Assembly (NCBI RefSeq): GCF_001424125.1
Contig: NZ_LMQI01000001.1
Coordinates: 153,662 to 217,661 of the forward strand
DNA: 64,000 nt
Direction: 5' to 3'
From: Cellulomonas sp. Leaf395
Lineage (GTDB): Bacteria; Actinomycetota; Actinomycetes; Actinomycetales; Cellulomonadaceae
Shown here: positions 7,890-17,400 of the stretch, in pieces
How the letters are laid out: each line of letters starts with the position of its first letter
How positions within the stretch are numbered: position 1 is the stretch's first letter
Translations under genes and position numbers: made by a program
Notes under the pieces: model-generated
Databases searched by the model: none
What the model saw: the letters and a program-made list of their open reading frames with translations, nothing else
Told to the model about the DNA's origin: nothing

Positions 7890-7919
7890 TTGACCCGTGA
7901 TCCTATAAGTGTGTATGAA
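7890..7919 (+). promoter_or_regulatory. Promoter of the ABC exporter operon
   Basis: TTGACC (7890-7895) is followed after 18 nt by TATGAA (7914-7919), a near-consensus sigma-70 layout. The -10 lies inside the palindrome at 7909-7927, so a repressor bound there would block RNA polymerase. Confidence 0.5.
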
Positions 7920-7927
7920 GTACACAC
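7909..7927. promoter_or_regulatory. Probable TetR operator
   Basis: GTGTGTA (7909-7915) and TACACAC (7921-7927) are perfect inverted arms with a 5-nt centre (TGAAG). The site lies between the divergent TetR and ABC genes. A partial further arm, ATACACA, occurs about 20 nt downstream. Confidence 0.6.
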
Positions 7928-7963
7928 ACAGTTTACGACATACACAGAACAAAGGAGACCACC

Positions 7964-8874
<911 letters not shown>

Positions 8875-8875
<1 letters not shown>

Positions 8876-9669
8876 TGACCACGCTCACGCCTGTTCCGAC
8901 GACGGCCGTCCCGGCCCTCGGATGGACCGCGCACGACACGGTCGCCCTCATCGACCGGTGCCTGCGGCGGTCGCTGCGACAGCTGGACACCGTCCTGCTG
9001 TCGGTGATCCTGCCCGTGATGCTGCTGCTGATGTTCGTCTACGTGTTCGGCGGCGCCATCGAGACCGGCGGCGACTACGTGAACTGGGTGGTGCCCGGGA
9101 TCATCCTGCTGACCGCCGGGTACGGGGCCGCGAACACGGCGGTCGACGTCGCCAGCGACATGACGGGCGGCATCATCGACCGCTTCCGGTCGCTGCCGAT
9201 CCGACCGACCGGGGTGGTCACCGGGCACGTCGTCGCGAGCATGGCGCGCAACGCCGTGTCGACGGCGCTGGTGTTCGGGATCGCGGCCCTCATCGGGTTC
9301 GACGCCGTCGCGTCTCCGCTCGACTGGCTGGCTGCGATCGGCCTGATCGCGCTCTACGTGCTGGCACTCACGTGGGTGGCCGTCGCCATCGGGATCGTCG
9401 CGTCGGGCCCCGAGGCCGCCAGCGGCTTCACGTTCGCCGTGCTCTTCCTGCCGTACGTGTCCAGCGCGTTCGTGCCGCCCGAGACGATGCCGTCGGCGCT
9501 CGAGGCGATCGCCCAGTTCAACCCGGTCACGCCGATCACCGACACCCTGCGGGGCCTGCTGCTGGGCACGCCCGTCGGCGACGTCGTGGTGCCCGCGCTG
9601 CTGTGGTGCGTCGGGATCTTCCTCGTCGGGCGGATCGCGGCGGGTCTGCTGTTCCGCCGGCGCGACTGA
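8875..9669 (+). CDS. DrrB-like ABC exporter permease
   Basis: This 264-residue integral membrane protein has about six hydrophobic segments, for example TVLLSVILPVMLLLMFVYVFG, VVPGIILLTAGYGAAN and LLWCVGIFLVGRIAAGLLF. The ABC2-type signature around EAIAQFNPVTPITDTLRGL is typical of DrrB permeases. Its ATG shares the A of the ATPase stop codon (TGATG at 8873-8877), so the two are translationally coupled. Together they form a two-gene drug or lipid exporter. The substrate is not shown by the sequence. Confidence 0.93.
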
Positions 9670-9697
9670 GCGTCACGTGCGCACCCGCGTGTCGTTC

Positions 9698-9737
9698 CCG
9701 ACGTGTGCCGGTCGTTCTGTCGACCGGCACACGTCGG
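9698..9737. terminator. Strong bidirectional terminator
   Basis: A perfect 17-bp stem, CCGACGTGTGCCGGTCG (9698-9714) with its complement (9721-9737), closes a 6-nt loop TTCTGT. It lies between the convergent ends of the ABC permease and hrpA. Confidence 0.8.
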
Positions 9738-9747
9738 ACCCGCGTGG

Positions 9748-12700
9748 TCAGGGGCGAGCGGGTGGGGTCGCCGCGAGGGCCTTCTTGATGCGGGTGGTCG
9801 ACACCGGCACCGGCGTGCCCAGCTGCTGGGCGAACAGGCTCACGCGCAGTTCCTCGAGCAACCAGCGGACCGCCGTCACCTCGGGGTCGTGCGGGTGCTT
9901 GGCGACGACGTCGTCGTAGAGCGCCTCGACGTCCTGCACCTGCCACGCCAGGTCGACGTCGCGCTGCGGGTTCTCCGCCGCCTTGATGAGCCGGTGCCGG
10001 GCCGCGCGCAGATAGCGGGCCAGGTGCGGGAGGCGGCCGGCGCCGGTCTCGCTGACGAAGCCGTTGTGCACCAGGCGGGCGGCCTGCGCGCGGACGTCCT
10101 GAGCGGTCGCCAGCAGCGCGAGGCTGGACCGGGCGCGTATCTCCGCGTCGAGCTCGCGCCACGCGGTCAGCACCGCGACGAGGTCCGTGACGACCGTGAA
10201 CACGATGTCCTCGAGCCGGTCCCTCGTGGCTGCCCGGAGGGTGGCGTAGGCGTCGGCGGTCCGGATGCTGTCCGCCGGTGCCGTCATCAGCGACTCGATC
10301 GCGGCGAGCTGCACGTCCCTGACCAGGGCATCCGTGCTCGGGTACGGGCTCGCGGCGAGCGTGAGGGCCTGCGTGCCGGTCCACCGGGTCGTGATGCGGC
10401 CGGTCGCCAGGCCGACGTCGAGCAGGAGCAGCCGACGCAGCCCGCGTCGCGACGCCTCGGGCACGGCGGACTCGTCGGCCAGGGCGCGCACGGCGACGGT
10501 CTGCATCTCCTCGACCAGCGACGGGAACGCGCGGACGCGGCCGACCTCGACGACCTCCGGCAGCTCGGGCAGGTCGGCGGGCCAGGTGGTGAGGCCGGTG
10601 CGCTCGAGGTCGGGAACGACGGGGGCCGGCGGAGGTGATGGTGCCGACGGTGCCGACGGTGCCTCGGTCGCCGCCGGGGCCGCCTTGCGCGCCTCCTCCA
10701 TCGCCGCGCGGACGGCGGTCCGGACGGCGTCGTCGACGGCCTGCTGCGTCTGGGCTGCGAGCCGACGCTGGAGGACCAGAAGGTCCTTGCCCTCGTCCAC
10801 CACTCCCCCGCGATCGCCGACCACCCGGAACGTCATGCGCAGGTGCGGCGGCAGGCGGTCGTCGTCGAACGCGTCGTCGGGGACGTCCACGTCGCGCAGC
10901 TCGCGCACCGCGCGGCGGAACACCTCGCGGAACGACGGGGCGGCATCACCGGCGCGGACGGTGTCCTCCCAGTCGGCGGTGTGCTCGGTCATCCACGCGT
11001 CGACGCCGCGGGCCACATCGGGTGCGGGGACCAGCTGCACGCGCACGGGCTTGGGCAGGGAGCGGATGGTGGCGGTGACCAGCTCCTCGCGGAGACCCGG
11101 CACCATCCAGCCGAAGCCGTCAGGGGTCAGGCGAGCGAGGGTCGAGAGAGGGATGTGTACAGTCACGCCGTCCGCTTCTGTACCAGGCTCGAACTGGTAC
11201 GTGAGCGGCAGGCGCAGGTCGCCCTGCGGCCAGCGCGACGGGAACGCCGACTCGTCGATCGCCCCCGCCTCGCCCACCAGCAGCTCGCGTGTGAACGTCA
11301 GCAGGTCGGGGTTCTCGCGGCGGGCGGACTTCCACCACTGGTCGAAGTGCCGGCTGGACACGACGTCATCCGGGATCCGCTCGTCGTAGAACGCGAACAG
11401 CGTGTCGTCGTCGACCACCAGGTCCCGTCGTCGCGCCCGTGCCTCCAGCCCTTCCGCCTCGGCCAGCAGGCGCCGGTTCTCGTGGAAGAACGAGTGGTGG
11501 GTGCTCCACTCGCCCTGCACCAGTGCGTGCCGGATGAATAGCTCGCGCGCGTGCTCGGGGTCGACCTTGGCGAACAGGACGCGGCGCTGGTTGACGATCG
11601 GGACGCCGTACAGCAGCACCTTCTCGAAGGCCGTCGCCGCACCCTGCTTGGTGGACCAGGCCGGCTCCGAGTAGGTGCGTTTCACCAGGTGAGCGCCGAC
11701 CTCCTCGGCCCACTCGGGCTGGATGCGGGCGACGTCGCGGCCCCACAGGCGGGACGTCTCGACGAGCTCGGCGGCCATGACCCAGGCGGGGGGCTTCCGG
11801 GCCAGGCCCGACCAGGGGAAGATCGCGAACCGGACCCCGCGGGCGCCGAGGTACTCGTTGCGGCCCCGTCGGTCGGGCCTGCCGGGGGTCTTTCCGCGCG
11901 TCGAGACCTCGGTGGCCTCCTGCATCCCGATCTGTGAGAGGAGCCCGGCCAGGATCGCGACGTGGATGCGGTCGCCGTCCCACTCGAGCCGGAGCCCCTC
12001 GGTGTCCGGCGCGCTCCGGGGGGCGTTGACCACGATGCCCAGCGGCTTGGCCAGCTCGCGCAGCTGCGTGACCACGTCCTGCCACTCGCGGATGCGCAGG
12101 TAGTTGAGGTGCTCGGACCGGCACATCCGTCGGAACGCCGATCCCGACAGGTCCCGCTGCTGGTCGCGCAGGTAGTGCCACAGGTTGAGGTAGGTGAGCA
12201 GGTCAGAGGTCGGGTCGGCGAAGCGGGAGTGCGACAGGTCGGCCTTCTCGCGCTCCTCGACCGGGCGCTCACGCGGGTCCTGGATGGACAGGGCGGCGGC
12301 GATGATCATGACCTCGCGGGCCACCGACCGGCGACCGCCCTCGACGATCATCCGCGCCAGCCGCGGGTCCATCGGCAGCTGTGCGAGCGCACGGCCGGTG
12401 TCCGTCAGCCGGCCGTCGCCCAGCGCTCCGAGCTCGGTGAGCAGCTGGACGCCGTCGCGGACCGCCCGGGTGTCCGGCGGGTCGACGAACGGGAAGTCGC
12501 CGATGTCCTCCGGCGTCGTCGCGACGCCCACCGCGATCATCTGCAGGATCACCGACGCGAGCGACGTACGCAGGATCTCGGGCTCGGTGTACAACGGCCG
12601 CGCGTCGAAGTCATCCTCCGAGTACAGGCGGATCGCGATGCCGTCCGCGACGCGCCCGCACCGACCCGACCGCTGGTTGGCGGACGCCTGCGAGATCGGT

Positions 12701-14004
12701 TCGATGGGCAGCCGCTGGACCTTGGTCGCCTTGGAGTACCGGGAGATGCGGGCGGTGCCCGGGTCGATCACGTACCGGATGCCCGGCACCGTCAGCGACG
12801 TCTCGGCGACGTTGGTGGACAGGACCACGCGACGGTTCTGGTGCCGCTCGAACACGCGGTGCTGCTCCGCGGCGGACAGCCGGCTGTACAGGGGGAGCAG
12901 CTCGACCGCGCCGGGCGTGCGCGGGTCGCTGACCCGGACCCCCAGCGACGAGCGCAGGGCGTCCTCGGCGTCGCGGATCTCCCGCTCGCCCGACAGGAAC
13001 ACGAGGATGTCGCCGGGGCCTTCGAGGCAGAGCTCGTCGACGGCCTCGCAGATGGCCGTCATCGGGTCGCGGTCCTCGGCACGGTTCCTGCGCTGCTTCG
13101 CTTGCGCCGGAGCACCCTCCTCGACGTCCGGGGACAGCGGCCGGTAGCGGATCTCGACCGGGTAGGTGCGGCCGGTCACCTCCACGACGGGAGCGGCGAC
13201 CCCGTCGGCGCTCGCGAAGTGCCGGGCGAACCGGTCGGAGTCGATGGTCGCCGACGTGATGACGACCTTGAGGTCCGGGCGCTGGGGGAGCAGCCGCGTG
13301 AGGTACCCGAGGATGAAGTCGATGTTGAGCGACCGCTCGTGCGCCTCGTCGATGATCAGCGTGTCGTACGCCCGGAGCATCGGGTCCCGCTGGATCTGGG
13401 CGAGCAGGATGCCGTCGGTCATGACCTTGACCAGCGTCGACTCGCTCGACTCGTCGGTGAACCGGACCTGGTAGCCGACGATCCCGCCCAGCGGGGCGTC
13501 CCCGACCAGCTCCTCGTTGATGCGCTCCGCGACGCTACGGGCGGCGATCCGGCGCGGCTGCGTGTGGCCGATCTGCCCGGCGCGTCCCCGGCCGAGCTCG
13601 AGCGCGATCTTCGGGATCTGCGTCGTCTTGCCGGACCCCGTCTCGCCGGCGACGACGACGACCTGGTGGTCGCGCAGGGCGTCGCTGATCTCCGACCGGC
13701 GCGCGCTGACGGGGAGCTGCTCCGGGTAGACGATCGGCGGGAGATCGACCGCGTGGCGGATCTCGGCGGCACGCGCGCGGCGGGCGGCGGCGCGTGCGGG
13801 ATCGTCGCGACCCGAGGTACGTCGACCGGACGAACGCTGACTGGACGACCGCTGACCGGACGACCGCTGACCCGAGGGCGGGTCAGTGGATGGCTTCGGC
13901 TGCTCCGCGGTCGTCGGCTTCCGTCGCCCACGGCCTCGGCGCCTCGGGGGTCGCCCCGCACCGGACCCGGGCGGGTCGACGGGGGAGGGGGACGGCGTGC
14001 TCAC
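9748..14004 (-). CDS. hrpA: ATP-dependent RNA helicase HrpA
   Basis: HrpA is a DEAH-box helicase; in Escherichia coli it rescues stalled or collided ribosomes. The 1418-residue protein has a low-complexity basic N-tail of about 95 residues with repeated QRSSG units. The helicase core follows, with Walker A VVAGETGSGKTTQIPK, DEAH (LIIDEAHERSLN), SAT (VITSATIDS) and QRSGRCGRVADG. After that come the HA2/OB regions and the long C-terminal DUF3418 part typical of HrpA. The GTG at 14004 was chosen because it lies 40 nt after the upstream gene and has GGGAG nearby. The longer frame would overlap the kinase-like gene upstream. Confidence 0.95.
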   Translation of the reverse strand: MSTPSPSPVDPPGSGAGRPPRRRGRGRRKPTTAEQPKPSTDPPSGQRSSGQRSSSQRSSGRRTSGRDDPARAAARRARAAEIRHAVDLPPIVYPEQLPVSARRSEISDALRDHQVVVVAGETGSGKTTQIPKIALELGRGRAGQIGHTQPRRIAARSVAERINEELVGDAPLGGIVGYQVRFTDESSESTLVKVMTDGILLAQIQRDPMLRAYDTLIIDEAHERSLNIDFILGYLTRLLPQRPDLKVVITSATIDSDRFARHFASADGVAAPVVEVTGRTYPVEIRYRPLSPDVEEGAPAQAKQRRNRAEDRDPMTAICEAVDELCLEGPGDILVFLSGEREIRDAEDALRSSLGVRVSDPRTPGAVELLPLYSRLSAAEQHRVFERHQNRRVVLSTNVAETSLTVPGIRYVIDPGTARISRYSKATKVQRLPIEPISQASANQRSGRCGRVADGIAIRLYSEDDFDARPLYTEPEILRTSLASVILQMIAVGVATTPEDIGDFPFVDPPDTRAVRDGVQLLTELGALGDGRLTDTGRALAQLPMDPRLARMIVEGGRRSVAREVMIIAAALSIQDPRERPVEEREKADLSHSRFADPTSDLLTYLNLWHYLRDQQRDLSGSAFRRMCRSEHLNYLRIREWQDVVTQLRELAKPLGIVVNAPRSAPDTEGLRLEWDGDRIHVAILAGLLSQIGMQEATEVSTRGKTPGRPDRRGRNEYLGARGVRFAIFPWSGLARKPPAWVMAAELVETSRLWGRDVARIQPEWAEEVGAHLVKRTYSEPAWSTKQGAATAFEKVLLYGVPIVNQRRVLFAKVDPEHARELFIRHALVQGEWSTHHSFFHENRRLLAEAEGLEARARRRDLVVDDDTLFAFYDERIPDDVVSSRHFDQWWKSARRENPDLLTFTRELLVGEAGAIDESAFPSRWPQGDLRLPLTYQFEPGTEADGVTVHIPLSTLARLTPDGFGWMVPGLREELVTATIRSLPKPVRVQLVPAPDVARGVDAWMTEHTADWEDTVRAGDAAPSFREVFRRAVRELRDVDVPDDAFDDDRLPPHLRMTFRVVGDRGGVVDEGKDLLVLQRRLAAQTQQAVDDAVRTAVRAAMEEARKAAPAATEAPSAPSAPSPPPAPVVPDLERTGLTTWPADLPELPEVVEVGRVRAFPSLVEEMQTVAVRALADESAVPEASRRGLRRLLLLDVGLATGRITTRWTGTQALTLAASPYPSTDALVRDVQLAAIESLMTAPADSIRTADAYATLRAATRDRLEDIVFTVVTDLVAVLTAWRELDAEIRARSSLALLATAQDVRAQAARLVHNGFVSETGAGRLPHLARYLRAARHRLIKAAENPQRDVDLAWQVQDVEALYDDVVAKHPHDPEVTAVRWLLEELRVSLFAQQLGTPVPVSTTRIKKALAATPPARP

Positions 14005-14044
14005 GACGTCCCAGTCTCCCAGGTGCGGGGCGCCGACCGCTCCT

Positions 14045-15127
14045 TCATTCGTCGTCGGCGAACGCGCGGTACGGGCCGACGGGCGCGGCGGACTCGCCCC
14101 ACTCCTCGTCGGCCCAGGTCGCGGCAGTCCCCAGGAGGCTCGCGACGGCCGGCAGCGTGGACCGCAACCGCACCGCACCCCAGCGCCAGCGCGTGGCCAG
14201 CAGCTGCCGGTAGGACGGGGACGGCAGACCGGGCGGGCCGACCCGCGACCGGTCCTCGTCGGCACCGAACAGGAGCCAGCCGGTCATCGCGAGGATCCAC
14301 GCCGCCGACGCCAGGTCGACCGACCGGGTCCATCCCGGCTCGCGCACGAGGTCGGGCAGGTGGGTGCCGAGCGTCGCGGTGAAGCGCTCGAGCAGCTGGT
14401 CGGTGAAGCCCGGGGGTGGGTCGAAGACGCACCAGCAGGTGGAGAACGGCATCGCCGCGTAGGCCGCGTCGTACGCCGCGTGGTGCACGGTCGCGCCCTC
14501 CAGGTCGAGGAAGCGCCAGCCGTCGGCGGTACGGATCGCGTTGTCCGGGCACGTGTCGGTGGGGGAGACGACGTCCGAGGCGGGGTCACGATGGTCGAGC
14601 GTGGAGATGAGCTGCAGTTCCGCGTCGAGAGCCGCGTCGAGCGCGGGGTCGGCCGGGAGGCCGAGGACGTCGTCGCGAAGCATCTGTGCCCCGACCCGGG
14701 CGGCGGCCGACGGCTCGTCCGTGGACACGACGCCCAGCGCGGCAGCGAAGACCGCCGTGGCGCCGCGCGACCGGCCGAGGGTGTCCCCGAGCGCCTCGAC
14801 CCACTCGAGCGCGCCCGCCCATGCGGCGGCACCGTCGTCGCCGAGCAGCAGGTCGGCGAGCGTGGGACCGGTTCCGAGGTCGCTCATCACGACCAGCCCC
14901 GCTGCGCGGTCGACCGCGAGCAGGTCCGGCGTGTGGTCCAGCGCCGTGAGCCCGGCGACCTCCCGGGCGGTCGCCGACGACCCGTCCGGGTACCGCTTGA
15001 GCACGACGGTGCCCGTCGGCACTCGGCAGCGCAGCACCTCGGACCTGGTGGAGCCGCCGAGGGGCTGCGGGTCGGAGACCGGCACACCGAGCGCGGCGGA
15101 GGCGTTCCGCAGGGTGTCGTCGGTCAT
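14045..15127 (-). CDS. Phosphotransferase (APH/kinase-like fold)
   Basis: This 360-residue protein looks like a member of the aminoglycoside-phosphotransferase/protein-kinase-like fold. It has a glycine-rich N-lobe (PLGGSTRSEVLRC), a possible ATP lysine in TVVLKRYPDG, a catalytic-loop-like SPTDTCPDNAI and a metal-binding FLDLEGA. The usual HGDLHPGN is changed, but the catalytic Asp, the Asn and the DFG-equivalent Asp remain, so it may still be active. The substrate is unknown. It lies 40 nt upstream of hrpA on the same strand and probably shares its transcript. Upstream it is divergent from an ArsR regulator. Confidence 0.75.
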   Translation of the reverse strand: MTDDTLRNASAALGVPVSDPQPLGGSTRSEVLRCRVPTGTVVLKRYPDGSSATAREVAGLTALDHTPDLLAVDRAAGLVVMSDLGTGPTLADLLLGDDGAAAWAGALEWVEALGDTLGRSRGATAVFAAALGVVSTDEPSAAARVGAQMLRDDVLGLPADPALDAALDAELQLISTLDHRDPASDVVSPTDTCPDNAIRTADGWRFLDLEGATVHHAAYDAAYAAMPFSTCWCVFDPPPGFTDQLLERFTATLGTHLPDLVREPGWTRSVDLASAAWILAMTGWLLFGADEDRSRVGPPGLPSPSYRQLLATRWRWGAVRLRSTLPAVASLLGTAATWADEEWGESAAPVGPYRAFADDE

Positions 15128-15151
15128 GGGGCCAGCATGTCGCAGGGACCC

Positions 15152-15193
15152 TTGTCCCGGAATGCTGGCCAAGCTAACGTTCACTTGTACAAG
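15152..15193 (+). promoter_or_regulatory. Promoter and operator of the ArsR/SRPBCC genes
   Basis: TTGTCC (15152-15157), a 17-nt spacer and TAACGT (15175-15180) form a good promoter. The palindrome CTTGTACAAG (15184-15193) follows at the likely transcription start. A nested inverted repeat (GCCAGCAT 15131-15138 with ATGCTGGC 15162-15169, and inside it GGGAC with GTCCC) overlaps the -35. These are candidate binding sites for the ArsR protein. Confidence 0.5.
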
Positions 15194-15214
15194 CACGGAC
15201 TTGTGGAGGATCGG

Positions 15215-15523
15215 ATGGACGCTGCTGCCTCGGCGCTGCGGGCGCTGGCGGACCCGAGCCGCCGCCGGATCCTCACCGTCGTCCGGGACCGGCCGGTCGC
15301 GGTCGGCGACATCGCCGAGCAGGTCGGGATGTCGCAGCAGGCGGTCTCGCACCACCTGCGTGTGCTGCGGGACTCCGGCCTGGTCACCGAGCAGCGTGAT
15401 CGCACCCGGCACCTGTATGTCGTGCGGACCGACGGCCTCTCTGCCGTGCGCGAGTACCTGGACGACTTCTGGCCGGCGCACCTGCGCGCACTGAAGAGCG
15501 CGGCGGAGGCGTCCCGTGGCTGA
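15215..15523 (+). CDS. ArsR-family winged-helix repressor
   Basis: This 102-residue winged-helix regulator has RALADPSRRRILTVVRDRPVAVGDIAEQ, then the recognition helix MSQQAVSHHLRVLRDSGLV and the wing EQRDRTRHLYVV. No metal-binding cysteines are present, so it belongs to the non-metal ArsR group often paired with SRPBCC proteins. The ATG at 15215 is 4 nt after GGAGGA. A GTG at 15203 is an alternative. Its stop overlaps the start of the next gene by 8 nt, so the two are coupled. It probably represses its own operon via the palindromes at 15131-15193. Confidence 0.9.
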   Translation: MDAAASALRALADPSRRRILTVVRDRPVAVGDIAEQVGMSQQAVSHHLRVLRDSGLVTEQRDRTRHLYVVRTDGLSAVREYLDDFWPAHLRALKSAAEASRG

Positions 15524-15941
15524 CTATGCGACGTCGATCCACATCGACGCTCCGCCGGACGTCGTGTTCTCGCACCTGGTGGTCGCCGAGCGCATGGTGA
15601 CCTGGATGGGCCACCGCGCGTCGCTCGACCCCGTCGTCGGCGGCGAGTTCGCCGTCGACATCGGCGGCTCACTGGTGCGCGGCGAGTACCTCGAGGTCGA
15701 GCCGCCGCACCGGGTGGTCGTGTCCTGGGGCATGGCCGGGAGCGCCGAGCTCCCACCCTCGGCGAGCCGCGTCGAATTCGTGCTCACCGCCGTGGGCGAC
15801 GGGACCCGGGTCGAGCTGTTCCACACCGGCCTGCCGACGAGCCGCGCCGCCGGCCACTCGGAGGGCTGGGCGCACTTCCTGCCCCGCCTGGCGACGAGCG
15901 CCGCAGGCGATGACCCCGGCCCCGACACCTGGGCCAGATGA
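15516..15941 (+). CDS. SRPBCC (AHSA1-type) domain protein
   Basis: This 141-residue protein has a START/Bet v1-like fold of the activator-of-Hsp90 (AHSA1) type. Characteristic parts are IHIDAPPDVVFSHLVVAERM, VVGGEFAVDIGG, VRGEYLEVEPPHRVVVSWG and the closing helix HSEGWAHFLPRLA. Such proteins bind small hydrophobic ligands, and in ArsR-SRPBCC pairs they are usually of unknown substrate. It starts with GTG inside the end of the ArsR gene and is followed after 25 nt by a SnoaL-like gene. Confidence 0.88.
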   Translation: MADYATSIHIDAPPDVVFSHLVVAERMVTWMGHRASLDPVVGGEFAVDIGGSLVRGEYLEVEPPHRVVVSWGMAGSAELPPSASRVEFVLTAVGDGTRVELFHTGLPTSRAAGHSEGWAHFLPRLATSAAGDDPGPDTWAR

Positions 15942-15966
15942 ACCCACCACTACCGCAGGAGGAGCC

Positions 15967-16344
15967 ATGACGCAGCACGTGCTCGACATCGTGACCGCCT
16001 ACCAGGACGCCTGGACGTCCGGGGACCTCATCGCCGCCGCGACCTACCTCGCGCCGGACTTCACGTTCGAGGGCGCCGGCGCGTCGTTCACGTCGGCAGA
16101 CGAGTTCGTGCCGTTCCTCGCCCGGTTCAGCAGCCGGATCGGGCGTGGCTGGCGGAAGGTCGCCGCGTTCGGCGACGGCGACGAGATGCTCCTGATGTAC
16201 GAGCTGCACGGGCCAACGGGTCAGCCGCTGCCACCGACGGTCGACCATTTCGTCGTGCGCGACGGGAAGATCGCGGCGGAGACGCTGGTGTTCGACTCCG
16301 CCGCCTTCGGACAGGCCATGGCTGGCGCGACGCCGTCCCGCTGA
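15967..16344 (+). CDS. SnoaL-like (NTF2-fold) protein
   Basis: This 125-residue single-domain protein has the cone-shaped NTF2/SnoaL pattern: VTAYQDAWTSGDLIAAATYLAPDFTFEG at the start, then a beta-rich half with MLLMYELHG and VDHFVVRDGKIAAETLVFD. Family members include cyclases, isomerases and ligand binders, and the activity here is unknown. The ATG at 15967 has AGGAGG just upstream. The gene follows the ArsR-SRPBCC pair and is probably in the same operon. Confidence 0.8.
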   Translation: MTQHVLDIVTAYQDAWTSGDLIAAATYLAPDFTFEGAGASFTSADEFVPFLARFSSRIGRGWRKVAAFGDGDEMLLMYELHGPTGQPLPPTVDHFVVRDGKIAAETLVFDSAAFGQAMAGATPSR

Positions 16345-16350
16345 CGCTCC

Positions 16351-16356
16351 TACAGT
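16351..16356 (+). promoter_or_regulatory. Leaderless -10 element of the YbaK-like gene
   Basis: TACAGT ends 6 nt before the ATG at 16363, and no Shine-Dalgarno sequence is present. This layout fits a leaderless transcript. Confidence 0.5.
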
Positions 16357-16362
16357 GGCCGG

Positions 16363-16869
16363 ATGAACGATGCAGCCGCTGCACCGACCGACGGAGAGCG
16401 TCGCGCGCTCGCCGGCCTCGAGGCCTCGGGGATCGAGTTCCGGGTGACCCGGCACGGGCGTGTCGGCTCGTTGGCGGAGGCCGCGCAGGCGCGCGGCATC
16501 GACCCCGCCGGCGTCGTCAAGACGATCGTGGTGCGCCGCGGCGACGACGACTTCCTGTTCGTGCTGGTGCCGGGGGACCGGACGATCTCGTGGCCCAAGC
16601 TGCGCGCGCTGCTCGGGGTCTCGCGGCTGTCGATGCCCGACGCGGCCACCGCGAAGGACGTCACCGGGTACGAGCGCGGCACGATCACGCCGTTCGGCTC
16701 GCTGGTGGCGTGGCCCGTCGTCGCCGACTCGCGCATCCGCACGCGGGCGGTGTCGATCGGTGGCGGGGCGCACGGCCTTGCGGCGACCGTCGACGGTGCC
16801 GCGCTGGTGCACGCGCTGGACGCGACGGTCTCGGACGTGACCGAGCCCGAGCCGCCCGCTACTTCGTGA
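16363..16869 (+). CDS. YbaK/EbsC-type aminoacyl-tRNA deacylase
   Basis: This 168-residue protein has the YbaK/ProX editing-domain fold, which hydrolyses mischarged aminoacyl-tRNA such as Cys-tRNA(Pro). Visible features are the conserved lysine in DPAGVVKTIVVRR, the strand FLFVLVPGDRTISWPKL, and the GYERGTITPFG turn typical of the family. It has no synthetase domain, so it is a free-standing trans-editing factor. Its 3' end overlaps the convergent PPOX gene by 11 nt. Confidence 0.9.
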   Translation: MNDAAAAPTDGERRALAGLEASGIEFRVTRHGRVGSLAEAAQARGIDPAGVVKTIVVRRGDDDFLFVLVPGDRTISWPKLRALLGVSRLSMPDAATAKDVTGYERGTITPFGSLVAWPVVADSRIRTRAVSIGGGAHGLAATVDGAALVHALDATVSDVTEPEPPATS

Positions 16870-17251
16870 CGAACGTGGTCGGCCGGACCGTGAGGATCAC
16901 GCGCCTCGGGGCGTCGGTGATCTCGTAGTCCTGGCCGTAGCGCGTCTGCAGCGACTTGTAGAAGGAGGCGACCTCGTCGTCGGGGATCGTCTCCACCACC
17001 GCGCCGCGGACCTCGAGCGAGCGGTACGGGTTCGCGGGGTCGTGGATCGAGATGGCGACCCGGGGCTCGTTCTGGAGGTTCTTGAACTTCTGGCGGGTTG
17101 ACGTGTGCGTGAACCGCAGCACCTCGCCGTCCCACACGAACCACATGACGCTGCTGTGGGGCGAGCCGTCCGGCGCGACCGTGGCGAGGTGGGCGAAGAG
17201 GGGCCGCTCCAGCAGGTCGGCGTGGCTGGCGGGGAGCTCGTGGTGGGCCAT
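16859..17251 (-). CDS. PPOX-class (FMN/F420) split-barrel protein
   Basis: This 130-residue protein belongs to the pyridoxamine-5'-phosphate-oxidase-like split-barrel group. LLERPLFAHLATVAPDGSPHSSVMWFVWDG followed by RFTHTSTRQKFKNLQNEPRVAISI matches the F420- or FMN-binding PPOX pattern common in actinobacteria. It may be an F420-dependent reductase, but the cofactor is not certain. TAGCCT (17263-17258) lies 6 nt before the ATG with no Shine-Dalgarno sequence, so the mRNA is probably leaderless. It converges on the YbaK gene. Confidence 0.88.
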   Translation of the reverse strand: MAHHELPASHADLLERPLFAHLATVAPDGSPHSSVMWFVWDGEVLRFTHTSTRQKFKNLQNEPRVAISIHDPANPYRSLEVRGAVVETIPDDEVASFYKSLQTRYGQDYEITDAPRRVILTVRPTTFVTK

Positions 17252-17400
17252 CGCACGAGGCTAGCTCCGCTCCCGTCCGGGAACCTCCGGACGACCACAT
17301 CCGTTCGTCGATGCGTAGGTGCCCCCACCCCACGAGCGGTAGCGTCGACGCGCCGGAGAGCAGGTCCGGTCACGGGGGCGACAGCTGAGGAGAGTTCGAC

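Noticed and set aside
11962..14382. Long plus-strand open frame opposite hrpA
   Set aside because: It has no recognisable domain and mirrors HrpA codon bias.
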